Part shown: piece after piece, positions 44,371 to 54,700 of the stretch
Numbering within the stretch: position 1 is the first letter of the stretch
How the letters are laid out: each line of letters begins with the position of its first letter
From: Albugo candida
Lineage: Eukaryota > Oomycota > Peronosporomycetes > Albuginales > Albuginaceae
NCBI GenBank assembly: GCA_905220665.1
Contig: CAJNAR010000008.1
Span: 343,520 to 407,519, forward strand
DNA length: 64,000 nucleotides
Reading direction: 5' to 3'
Made by a program: the position numbers and the translations under genes
The notes under the pieces: model-generated
What the model saw: the letters and a program-made list of their open reading frames with translations, nothing else
Databases searched by the model: none
Told to the model about the DNA's origin: nothing

Positions 44371-44486
44371 CCGTACCCAGCTCAGTCGGTTAAGGAGTTG
44401 AGCGTACGGACCCCCTGCCGGAGGTCGTTAGTTCGATCCCCGGCAGTGTGGGCAGCGGTTTGAGCCCACCCAAGCACTAAGCTTGG
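44371..44486 (+). ncRNA. candidate structured RNA element: four consecutive hairpins with tRNA-like A and B boxes
   Basis: It starts with the LINE target word CCGTACCCAGCTCAG. Hairpin 1: CCGTAC + GCTCA pair with TGAGC + GTACGG (44371-44409, 11 bp with a 3-nt bulge). Hairpin 2: CTGCCGG/CCGGCAG (44415-44446, 7 bp; its loop contains most of the B-box-like AGTTCGATCCC). Hairpin 3: GTGGGC/GCCCAC (44448-44469). Hairpin 4: CCAAGC/GCTTGG (44470-44486). A-box-like CAGCTCAGTCGG is in hairpin 1. The fold is not a cloverleaf, so this looks like a tRNA-derived SINE or another Pol III transcript that evolved its own structure. Transcription is not shown. Confidence 0.5.
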
Positions 44487-44534
44487 AAAATGTCTGCCTC
44501 CCTAGGTTTGAAGTCATACTTAAGTGATATTCAC

Positions 44535-44549
44535 ACGGTCAGGGGCTCA
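44535..44549. repeat. 15-bp target-site duplication, left of LINE C
   Basis: ACGGTCAGGGGCTCA, perfectly repeated at 45515-45529 around LINE C. It ends in GCTCA like the target of LINEs A and B. Confidence 0.9.
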
Positions 44550-45514
44550 GTTGAAGGTGTCTATATTACTAGAATTAGACAAACTGACTTCTCTAGTTGC
44601 CTAGGCTATCTTAAATAACATATATACATATAAAAAACGTTTCGTGAAATACCTGTGAGAGATGATAATATGTCCCTCGTTGCTAGTCCTGCAGCGGTAG
44701 CGTTCACAACTACAGTACGAGAGTGTATCACCGTGTAACGGATAAATGTTGAAAGTTGTAAAAGCTGTAAAAAAATGGTCCAAAAGTACCGTGTGTTGGA
44801 AAATGGTCCAAAAGTACCGTGGTTTGCACATTGGTGTGCGCCACACTAGGCGGAACAATGCCAGCCAACTAGGACTAGGTTCTGAGTTGCACATGCATTT
44901 TGACTTGTTTGTGCCGTACCCGCAGCAATGATTTTCGACTTCTGAAAAATCGACCAAATGATCCTTGCGTTGCGAGTTGATTCAGCACATTTGCAAGACG
45001 AATGCGTTCGTCTTGGTCGTAACACTGTCTTCGAAAGTACCGAACGTGCGCACTAAACGTGGTGTAAATGACGGAAAGTGCTGGAACTGTCGGAGTTGGT
45101 GATCGCTGATCGAACAAACGACGATTCCGATCTGTCCAGACGAAGTGCAGTGTCACCGCTTGCAATGCAAGCCATAAATCTGATATAATGTCGAAATAGT
45201 CTTTCCAGTCCGACCGTAGTGTTGGTACGATTGTACATGCAATATGCGTCCAACGTGGTCGAGAGGAGAAAAACTGATCCCAACTAGGGAGTAAATCCCT
45301 CCATAACTGTGCCGTGTGATCACACTCTAGAAAGAGATGTTGATCGGATTCCACTGCCCCACACGAAGGCTGCGTGCACAATATAATGTCGGGCTGAATA
45401 TCCTTCAAGAACCAGAAATGAGATCGAACTGGCAACATTCGAAAGGCTAGACGAAACTGTAAATCGTCGTAAATTGGTAATACGCATTTCCGAAGATGCC
45501 GCGATGTAGCCATA
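44550..45514 (-). mobile_element. LINE C: 5'-truncated copy (3' end of the LINE B family)
   Basis: A 965-bp 5'-truncated insertion with a perfect 15-bp duplication. It carries the 3' part of ORF2 (RSHFWFLK, CTQPSCGAVESDQHLFLEC) and the same 3' terminus (TTGAAGGTGTC on the plus strand) as LINE B, again with no poly(A). A short internal tandem duplication of GGTCCAAAAGTACCGT lies at 44777-44822. The ORF2 end is open over 44875-45514 and runs by chance into flanking DNA. It is the youngest-looking copy in the window. Confidence 0.9.
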
Positions 45515-45529
45515 ACGGTCAGGGGCTCA
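45515..45529. repeat. 15-bp target-site duplication, right of LINE C
   Basis: ACGGTCAGGGGCTCA, identical to 44535-44549. Confidence 0.9.
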
Positions 45530-47136
45530 TGATAGGATAAGGAAGGTAGTATAAGGACCAGATAAACAGTGTAATGAAATCCTTGACAATCTATAAATTC
45601 AGGGGAGAGCACCAAAATTGGATCCTCATAGAAGCCAAGAATTTCACCGCTTTTGTATACTCATCCAACTTTGTCGTGTTTGGTCGCATCATCATCCTGA
45701 TAAAGGATTTGAGCTCAATGAACGTTATACAAAGAAACGTCTGTGGCCAGGCGTGAATAATCCGCTTCGGTCTCCCAGGGTCCAACTGCATCATCAGCAT
45801 TATCCATAGCCACAATATCACGTCCTGTTGCTTAATCCTCCCATCCCTCGTGGCATCTTTCATCAACCTGCAGCTTGCCCGTAAATGATTGTGATGTTGC
45901 TCATTGGCGACATTTGTTGTGGTACTTCTCTTTGTCCATCTCGCCAAAAAGAATAGATGTACTTGCTTCTAGCTTTGTAGCACGTATGCTCAACAAAAGA
46001 TTCTTTCTCGTGCAATGGATATAGTCCAGGTGATACTAATGATGTTCTACAGGCGTCACAGAAGTGGGATCGAAAAATCCTCAAGAATGAGAATTTTCGA
46101 CAGAAAGGATTCTTTTTGACCGTTGTCATCCGTTCCAGCTCGACATACTCGAATCTGATGAACTTCAAAAGAAGGAATGTCACTCTGCTACAGCGATCTC
46201 TGTTTTTGGGCTCGAATTATGTAGGTGTCGTCACATCTCGTCTGCCGAAAATTTATAATTGGAAGCCATTGAGATGATTAGCTACTTTTTAAACGGCATT
46301 TTAGAGTATCTGATGACCTTCGTAAAAGCCTAATTCCTTCTGGTCTACTGACTAACACTGAGCTCCTTCCGATGTACCTGGGTTGACACAATGCTCCAGT
46401 AAGACTTGATTACATCTCATGTTTAGGCACCCATCTAAGCAATATTGCATAGTCTCTCCACAGAAGTTCTAGCCAAAATGTAGTAGCATTGCTTTTAAAT
46501 CGTAGCACTGCTTGTTATCCATTACACATTAAGACTTGTTACATTGATGCACTCACCAGATAGCCACAAAAGCGACCTTAAATGCTCAAACATCGCTTTG
46601 GAGCTGGTGCAGATTATCTTTGACTTTCCAATTTTTAAAAGCTTACGGTATAGCATGTCATAACTCAATCGACATCATAATCCCAGTGATAGCTTTATTC
46701 CATTTCCGATGCCTTGCTCGCCAAATCGACATAGCTGTGAGTATAAAATATGCAAAGCTTGCTTGCCATTGACTACGAACTTCTCCATTTTGATACCACA
46801 AGCCCATTGTGGAAAATTTTGAGATTCAGACTATGCCGTATCGCCATCGGTATTCGACATGTACTGTTCGAGTTTTTTTTGGAACATTGACGATTAATAG
46901 AAGGATTTGGAACACAAAGTAGTTTGTAGTCAAAAGCTTTCGTGAATGCGTCAATCGTTCATAGTAATCAAAAGTATCTTGAGTGAGTCTCCTTGATAAA
47001 GTATTAGGCTTGCTCCTTGAGCGCGAAAGCGTTCATATTCCCACGAATATATGTAATATGCTGAAATGTAGCACAAAAAACTAGAATTTCAGAAAATGGA
47101 TGTATGCGTTGAAGGATATTCAAAAGTTAGTTCTGT
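45530..47136. other. unrecognised stretch, possible decayed gene
   Basis: Minus-strand open pieces at 46183-45863 (with SHFCDACRTSLVSPG) and 45947-45591 (with KLDEYTKAVKFLASM) may be parts of one decayed gene. The frames differ, and no family was recognised. 46200-47136 shows nothing. Confidence 0.25.
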
Positions 47137-47260
47137 TGAAAGGACGCGACTGGCGAGATGAAGGGCTGCGACTGGTGAGGTTACACAAAGATCATAAAGT
47201 CAAAATATATCAAGTTTCTCATTTACTTGATACTAAACTAGTGCTAGTAACTAACAGATT

Positions 47261-47757
47261 ATGAGCCCAAGCCCCCCGCAAGACCCTCCAGCAGCTTCGC
47301 CAGGTGCTCTCGTTCCACATGCGGTCGATGAGACGACAAGCGATAGCGTGGACATCTCTCAAGCGAGAGAACGCGGGAACTACGAGCATGTTGCAGATCG
47401 TCTGGATAGACTTGAGGAACTCATTGGGAATATGATGCGGGACTTGACGCGAGTACACGTGGAGCGGGCCCAACTGCCCCCCGCAGACCCTGCTACTCGT
47501 AGGGTAATGGTTCGAGTGTCTGCAGTCAATTCTTGAATGCTGAACCGAATGGGACCAGAGCGGAGTCACTCACTGAAGAGATGGGTGTGCAAGTGCCGTT
47601 TGGTATGCAGCAGCATCAACAACAATATTTCTTCACAGTCCAGCCCACGGCGCAAGGTTACGCCCTACCAAGGCACAACATCTACCGGCCACAACACTGG
47701 GGTCAACCGCACCGCGGGCATTACTTCGGCCGTAAGTGGGTTGTCACATTCCACTAA
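47261..47757 (+). pseudogene. copia gag: N-terminal part and Gln/Pro-rich linker, normal orientation
   Basis: 47261-47536 encodes a Pro-rich start and a helical run (HVADRLDRLEELIGNMMRDL). After a frameshift, 47533-47757 encodes LNAEPNGTRAESLTEE and a Gln/Tyr/His-rich stretch ending GRKW. The latter would normally lie between the gag core and the zinc knuckle; here it precedes the inverted core. Confidence 0.5.
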
Positions 47758-48345
47758 CGACATGTGCGCCTACATCGCGCTCAAACGTACTGGCGAAGTC
47801 TGCCATCTCCCATGCCTGCTTGAGATAGTCAGTGCGGCGACGATCGAGTCGCGTTTGCATGACTCATTCACCTCCGGCGTTGCTCCTTCGCATTTGTACT
47901 GGAGCACAAATCGATCCGGGCAGCTAGCCGAGCTTGCTACGGCGACCAGGTATTGAGACTGCTCCGTCCAAGACCTATCATTTGGCTTACGAGCCCGCAT
48001 AAATCGTGTGGCTTTCTCCACAGTGATTTCTCTGTCATACACCTATAGCATCTTGTTCATCAAGTGTTCAACTGTAGGCACTTGTGATGCCCAGAATCCT
48101 TTCATCTTGTCTCAATGCTTCCTAGAAATTCCATCGAGGTACCGATTAAGTGTCCTCATCTTGTATTCTTCAGGCCATTCACCTCCACTCAAGTGCTGGG
48201 CCGCACCAAGCTCATCCAGCAACTGTAATCCCCAGTTCTTAAACCCTGCTCCAAGTCCTTTGTATTCTTCTATCCCAGTGAAACGCTCGATAGGCAGCTT
48301 CATATCCTTGACTGTCGGCATCCGAATGTTGCGGACGAGGCATTA
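47740..48345 (-). pseudogene. copia gag core, inverted relative to the rest of the element
   Basis: Minus-strand frames 48321-48112 (RFTGIEEYKGLGAGFKNWGL, GGEWPEEYKMRTLNRYL) and 48042-47770 (VYDREITVEKATRFM, DRFVLQYKCEGATPEV) read as a collinear copia-type gag core. A TGA (after SRKH) and a frameshift near its end break it. The flanking gag parts and all of pol are on the plus strand, so this roughly 600-bp block has been flipped. Confidence 0.6.
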
Positions 48346-48354
48346 AGTTCCGGC

Positions 48355-48654
48355 GATGGGAGACGATGCTGGGGGTGCAATTAGCTCGGGCATACCAACA
48401 GAGAGTGCAAGAACAAATTGAGTGGTAAGAAGGCGTCATTTGCTTTGAGTATCGGCACCACCATACATGGTGGGGAGCAGACCTGGATTCTCGATAGTGG
48501 CGCTAGCAGGCATCTGGTGATGGATGTCAGCATGCGGATCGACTCGGTTGATTGCTTTGACGAGTATAATTGTGTAATGTCGATGATGGTCAAGCTATTA
48601 AGGTCACGAAGGTGGTTCGGGCCTCGTTGCGAGCCTTCGTGGACGGTGTCATGA
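48355..48654 (+). pseudogene. copia zinc knuckle and aspartic protease
   Basis: Just before 48418 the plus strand reads CWGCN-stop-LGHTNREC, a CCHC zinc knuckle with one TAG inside. It is followed in frame by WILDSGASRHLV, the copia protease active site (Asp-Ser-Gly). The frame ends at 48654, and the segment to 48797 is broken. Confidence 0.75.
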
Positions 48655-48797
48655 ACTTGATTTCATTGAGCGACGTCTAATATGCAAAGGACCTCACTCA
48701 CAATCTGCTGTCATACTGTAAACTCGAAGAAAAGGGGATTGCAATGAACTACGAAGGCGAGAGTCGCTAACTAAAGCGTACTAGTGATGAGGAACGA

Positions 48798-49991
48798 GTG
48801 TTTGAGGTCGAAAAAGAGAATAATGTGCTAGTCGTGTGCACACAGAGGGGAGAGGCTGCACCGAACAGTAACAAAGCAATGTATGCGGCCCTACATGCTG
48901 CCGATACCAATGGTGAACCTAGTGTAACCGTGAAGTGCACGCGTTTGGATCTGCACATGCGCCTCGGTCATCTTATGTATGACACGATTGAAAAGATTGC
49001 AGACAGTGAGAGCTCGGGCATTGAACTGATTGACAGGAAGCGACCAAGTTGCCTTACGTGCGCTCAAGCTAAACAAACTAAGCATTCACAGTCCAAGAAG
49101 GATAGCGGGGCACATTCCCCGATTGATCGGATTGGAGGGGTCATCTACAGTGACTTCAAGGGTTCCATGACTCCAACGGACCGATGCGGTAACCGGTATA
49201 TGATCAACTTTGTTGACCATTTGTCCGACTACTGCAGAGTATTTGTTGCGCGAAGGAAGGATCTGGCTGCGAAAAAGTTTGAACATTTTCTGGGTTTTTT
49301 CGAGCGCACGTTTGATTGCAAGGTGCGCATCCTCAGAACGGACGGCGGTGTTGAATATCGGAACGTCGACATGTTTCGCAAGGCGACTGGGGTGACCAGA
49401 CATGTAAGCGAAGCCGGCAATCAAGCATCCAATGGAAAGGAAGAATGCATGCACAGGACTGTTCTCAATATGGCGCGGTGCATGATATTTGCCAGTGGCT
49501 TGCCGTTGCACTTCTGGGGTGATGCAGTGCAATACGCAACTTATTTTCTGAATCGCAGCCCAAGTAGCGCAAATTTGAAGCGGGCCTCTCTAATTGTAGT
49601 CCTGACTGGCAAGAAGCACAGTATTGCTGATATCGTAGTTTTTGGAAGCTTGTGTATGGCATATCGCGATCCAGGAAACAAATCGTGGAAATCGCGCGCC
49701 GAGGTCGGGATAATCGTGGGGAAGCATGACGAGACCAAAGGATTCAAAGTATATTTACCCCGCGAGCGATTGGTCATAACGACACAACATGTAAAAAATT
49801 GGAGACCATGGACATTGACGGAAACTGTCAATTGCAGAAGCAGCGACGCAGGGAGGATCCTGATTAACGCCAAACTGTGGAAGAAAGGGAGAATGCTGCT
49901 AAGCGAAAGAAGTGAATCGACACTCCCAAGAAATTGTCCAAGCGCGGGTCACCTGGTAAAGGAAAGATTGTCAAGAATAAAACGCCGTTAG
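48798..49991 (+). pseudogene. copia integrase
   Basis: Open for 397 codons. The HHCC domain (HMRLGH...CLTC) is followed by the DDE core: YSDFKGSM (first Asp), LRTDGGVEYRN (second Asp) and ASNGKEECMHRTV (Glu). Then HFWGDAVQYATYFLNRSP and a pre-RT segment follow. The catalytic residues are present; the element as a whole is dead. Confidence 0.88.
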
Positions 49992-50275
49992 GGAGGCCCG
50001 ACGTCCATCCAGAGGAGTCGAATGCAACGCGTACGACCACTCGGCACATGGGCGCCAAACATGAGCCGTTTTGAATAGTTTACTTTGTCGAAGATCCGAA
50101 GACACACAAGGAAGCAGTATGCTCTGAAGATGCTGCGCAATGGCGCGAAGCGATGCGCTTTGAAATTGAATCGTTTAAGTCAAATGGAACGTGGGAAGTA
50201 GCACTTTAAAGTCCTGTTCAGAAGCTGCTACATTCCAAATGGGTCTTTAAGACTAGAAGGCACGCAGATGGGACG

Positions 50276-51126
50276 TTGGAACGATTCAAGGCGAGACTCG
50301 TGGCCTGCGAAAACGAGCAGTCATATGGTGTGAATTACACCATGACTTTCAGTGCCGTGATGGAAATAACGGCAGCAAAAGTAGTGCTGGCATTGGAACG
50401 AGTATGGGGGTTCCTGCTCGACACGGTGATGTTCCTAAATGCTTATGGTCAAGCAGATAAAGAAGAAGGCATCGAGATCCCGCTTCACGTGACGCAGGGA
50501 ATGGAGTTAGTAGCGCTGAAGCTTCGAAAAAGGCTGTACGGGCTGAAGAAGGCTGGACGATTGTGAGCACAGTTGCTACATGACACACTTGTGAAGCTTG
50601 GATTCGTACAGTGCTACACTGACAGTTGCTTATACTCAAAAGGTGATTCAACAACGATCACGCTTGTGGGTGTCTACGTGGACGACCTTTTGGTAATAGC
50701 TAAAAGGGTCTGCAACGTAAACCAATTTTTCAGTGACATGAAAGTACTTGAGGTAAAGGATCTCGGTGAAGTGACAAAGTTTTTGGGAATTGGTGTGACT
50801 TATGCCAAGGACACGGGGTACCTGCTGGAGTAAACGCAGTGAATTAGCGAAGTGCTTGCTGGACTATGTCTGGGCAAGCTAATACTGCACGTACACTTAT
50901 TGGCGAAGAAAAAGACGGAGAAGACGAGAGAAATTTGCTACCAGGTGATGGTGATGGTACATCAAAACGACCGACTATGAAGATGTTTCAATCGGTCATT
51001 GGAAGCCTACTGCGGTTATCTCGATACACGAGACCAGACATTGCGTTCGCTGTGCACCATGCCAGCCGGCGAGCACATGCGCCGAGAGATTGCGATTGGC
51101 GGTGGACAAAAAGAATCGTACGGTAA
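50276..51126 (+). pseudogene. copia reverse transcriptase
   Basis: 50276-50566 reads FKARLVACENEQSYGVNY and LRKRLYGLKKAGRL, then a TGA in place of a conserved Trp. The same frame continues at 50573 with LVGVYVDDLLVIAK (catalytic YVDD) and FLGIGV. A frameshift near 50833-50866 leads to SVIGSLLRLSRYTRPDIAFAV. Confidence 0.85.
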
Positions 51127-51659
51127 TTGGAGGGAACCGTCTACCTTAAGTTTGAATTGAACGGAGCACTTGGAGCCGATAGTTCACAAGAAGTCGTTCA
51201 AGAAGGCTACAGCGACGCGGATTACGAGCCAGACCGGGCGGATCGAAAATCGGTAAGTGGAGGGGTTATAAGTTTGAATGGTATGGCTGTCGGTTGGACA
51301 TGTCGAAAGCAGGTAAGCTTGGCTTTATCTACAATAGCGGCCGAGTTTGTAGCTTCATCGCAGGTGGCGAGTGATATGTTAGGACGCAACGAATCGCTTG
51401 CCAAAATTGGTGTGCGCGTTTAAAGCCGATGCTGACGCATGTTGACAATCAAACTGCGATCAAGCAAACAGAAGGTAAAGAAAGAACAGAAAGAGCAAAA
51501 CACATCGCTGTACGTCTCAAGTTCATCATGGATTACAGCAAGAAAAAGATATTCAAGGTGGCTTATTTCGAGTCGCGCTTCATGCGAGCTGACCTCCTCA
51601 CCAAGACATTCGCTGTGCCACGGTTGGTAGAGCTGTGGGAGACGATCTCGCTGGTTTGA
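51127..51659 (+). pseudogene. copia RNase H
   Basis: After a TAA at 51124-51126 the frame continues with GYSDADYEPDRADRKSVSGG and STIAAEFVASSQ. A frameshift then leads to HVDNQTAIKQTEGKE, RAKHIAVRLKFIMDY and RADLLTKTFAVPRL. These match copia RNase H and its C-terminal tail. Confidence 0.85.
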
Positions 51660-51726
51660 GAGCATCTCAGGAAAGAGTTTTGAGAGGACACTACTGGTGA
51701 GATGAAGAGTTGCGACTGGTGAGGTT

Positions 51727-54700
51727 TCCATTTTTCAGCCATTTTTGTAAAATGAGACTGCTGGCTACGGTATTGTATTGCATTATTTTGGTCCTGAGAA
51801 GCAATCCAGTCATATGTTCTTGTAAGTTCATGTGATCAAAGAGAATAGTTCATGGAAGCGTTTGAGTCGTATAGACACAAAATCAGAAAACAAACGACAA
51901 TAATCCGAGTTGACGTTTTTTTCTCCATCTCACAGAAAGTATGGGTCAAACGTGATTGATTGCAAAAGTTTGCTTTTGATGCTATGGTCGTAAATGCAAC
52001 AGTAAATCCAATTCACCAGTCGAAACTGATAACTAAACTACACATCCGCACATTTTTAGCCATTTTTTTGTAAGATGTTCCTGCTGGCTACGGTATGTAT
52101 TGCAGTATTTTGATTCTGAGAAGCATACCAGTCGTATGCTCTTGTACAACTTCCTCTGATCCAAAGAAATAGTTCATTCATGAGTTGAAGCCTTATAGAC
52201 ACAGAACCAAAACAGAAAAGACGGTACTTCAATCTTAGAAAACTCACGTGTTCGCACAAAAATAATGAATCAAACGTGATCGATTGCGAAAGTGTGCTTT
52301 TAATGCTATGGTCGTAAATGCAACAGTAAATCCAATTCACCAGTCGAAACTGATAACTAAACTACATATCCGCACATTTCTAGCCACTTTTTTGTAAGAT
52401 GTTCCTGCTGGCTACGGTATGTATTGCAGTATTTTGATTCTGAGAAGCATACCAGTCGTATGTTCTTGTACAACTTCCTGTGATCCAAAGAAATAGTTCA
52501 TTCATGAGTTTTAGTCTTATAGACACAGAACCAAAACAGAAAAGACGGTACTTCAATCTTAGAAAACTCACGTGTTCGCACAAAAATATTGAATTAAACG
52601 TGATTGATTGCAAAAGTGTGCTTTTAATGCTATGGTCGTAAATGCAGCAGAACATCCAATTCACCAGTCGAAACTGATAACTAAACTACATATCCGCACA
52701 TTTTTAGCCATTTTTTTGTAAGATGTTCCTGCTGGCTACGGTAGGTATTGCAGTCATTTGATTCTGAGAAGCATACCAGTCGTATGTTCTTGTACAACTT
52801 CCTGTGATCAAAAGAAATAGTTCATTCATGAGTTTTAGTCTTATAGACACAGAACCAGAAAGAAAAGACGCTACTCCAATCTTAGAAAACTCACGTGTTC
52901 GCACAAACATAATGAATCAAACGTGATCGATTGCGAAAGTGTGCTTTTAATGCTATGGTCGTAAATGCAGCAGAACATCCAATTCACCAGTCGAAACTGA
53001 TAACTAAACTACATATCCGCACATTTTTAGCCATTTTTTTGTAATGTTCCTGCTGGCTACGGTATATATTGCAGTATTTTGATTCTGAGAAGCATACCAG
53101 TCGTATGTTCTTGTACAACTTCCTGTGATCAAAAGAAATAGTTCATTCATGAGTTTTAATCTTATAGACACAGAACCAAAACAGAAAAGACGGTACTTCA
53201 ATCTTAGAAAACTCACGTGTTCGCACAAAAATATTGAATTAAACGTGTTTGATTGCAAAAGTGTGCTTTTAATGCTATGGTCGTAAATGCAACAGTAAAT
53301 CCAATTCACCAGTCGAAACTGATAACTAAACTACACATCCGCACATTTTTAGCCATTTTTTTGTAATGTTCCTGCTGGCTAGGGTATCTATTGCAGTATT
53401 TTGATTCTGAGAAGCATACCAGTCGTATGTTCTTGTATAACTTCGTGTGATGAAAACGAATAGTTCATTCATGAGTTGAAGCCTTATAGACACAGAACCA
53501 AAACAGAAAAGACGGTACTTCAATCTTAGAAAACTCACGTGTTCGCACAAAAATATTGAATTAAACGTGATTGATTGCAAAAGTGTGCTTTTAATGCTAT
53601 GGTCGTAAATGCAGCAGAACATCCAATTCACCAGTCGAAACTGATAACTAAACTACATATCCGCACATTTCTAGCCACTTTTTTGTAAGATGTTCCTGCT
53701 GGCTACGGTATGTATTGCAGTATTTTGATTCTGAGAAGCATACCAGTCGTATGTTCTTGTACAACTTCCTGTGATCCAAAGAAATAGTTCATTCATGAGT
53801 TTTAGTCTTATAGACACAGAACCAAAACAGAAAAGACGGTACTTCAATCTTAGAAAACTCACGTGTTCGCACAAAAATATTGAATTAAACGTGATTGATT
53901 GCAAAAGTGTGCTTTTAATGCTATGGTCGTAAATGCAGCAGAACATCCAATTCACCAGTCGAAACTGATAACTAAACTACATATCCGCACATTTTTAGCC
54001 ATTTTTTTGTAATGTTCCTGCTGGCTACGGTATATATTGCAGTATTTTGATTCTGAGAAGCATACCAGTCGTATGTTCTTGTACAACTTCCTGTGATCAA
54101 AAGAAATAGTTCATTCATGAGTTTTAGTCTTATAGACACAGAACCAGAAAGAAAAGACGCTACTCCAATCTTAGAAAACTCACGTGTTCGCACAAACATA
54201 ATGAATCAAACGTGATCGATTGCGAAAGTGTGCTTTTAATGCTATGGTCGTAAATGCAGCAGAACATCCAATTCACCAGTCGAAACTGATAACTAAACTA
54301 CATATCCGCACATTTTTAGCCATTTTTTTGTAATGTTCCTGCTGGCTACGGTATATATTGCAGTATTTTGATTCTGAGAAGCATACCAGTCGTATGTTCT
54401 TGTACAACTTCCTGTGATCAAAAGAAATAGTTCATTCATGAGTTTTAATCTTATAGACACAGAACCAAAACAGAAAAGACGGTACTTCAATCTTAGAAAA
54501 CTCACGTGTTCGCACAAAAATATTGAATTAAACGTGTTTGATTGCAAAAGTGTGCTTTTAATGCTATGGTCGTAAATGCAACAGTAAATCCAATTCACCA
54601 GTCGAAACTGATAACTAAACTACACATCCGCACATTTTTAGCCATTTTTTTGTAATGTTCCTGCTGGCTAGGGTATCTATTGCAGTATTTTGATTCTGAG

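Larger units (their letters stand above)
47137..51726 (+). mobile_element. Ty1/copia-type retrotransposon, inactivated and internally rearranged
   Basis: The gene order after gag is the copia order: protease, integrase, RT, RNase H, all on the plus strand. A 46-bp direct repeat (47137-47182 and 51681-51726, six mismatches) marks both ends; it is much shorter than a normal LTR, so the LTRs are truncated or unusual. Many stops and shifts occur. The gag core is inverted. No clear primer-binding site was identified. The right end abuts the satellite array. Confidence 0.85.

Noticed and set aside
44291..44452. True tRNA genes
   Set aside because: A and B boxes are visible, but acceptor, D and T stems do not pair in either module, so functional tRNAs are unlikely.
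44875..45615. Single host gene from the long open frame over LINE C
   Set aside because: Its sequence is the LINE ORF2 C-terminus, and the frame merely runs past the target-site duplication into flanking DNA.
53400..53470. CENP-B-box-like word in satellite monomers (around TTCGTGTGATGAAAACGA)
   Set aside because: The match to the mammalian box is loose, present in only some monomers, and CENP-B boxes are not expected in stramenopiles.
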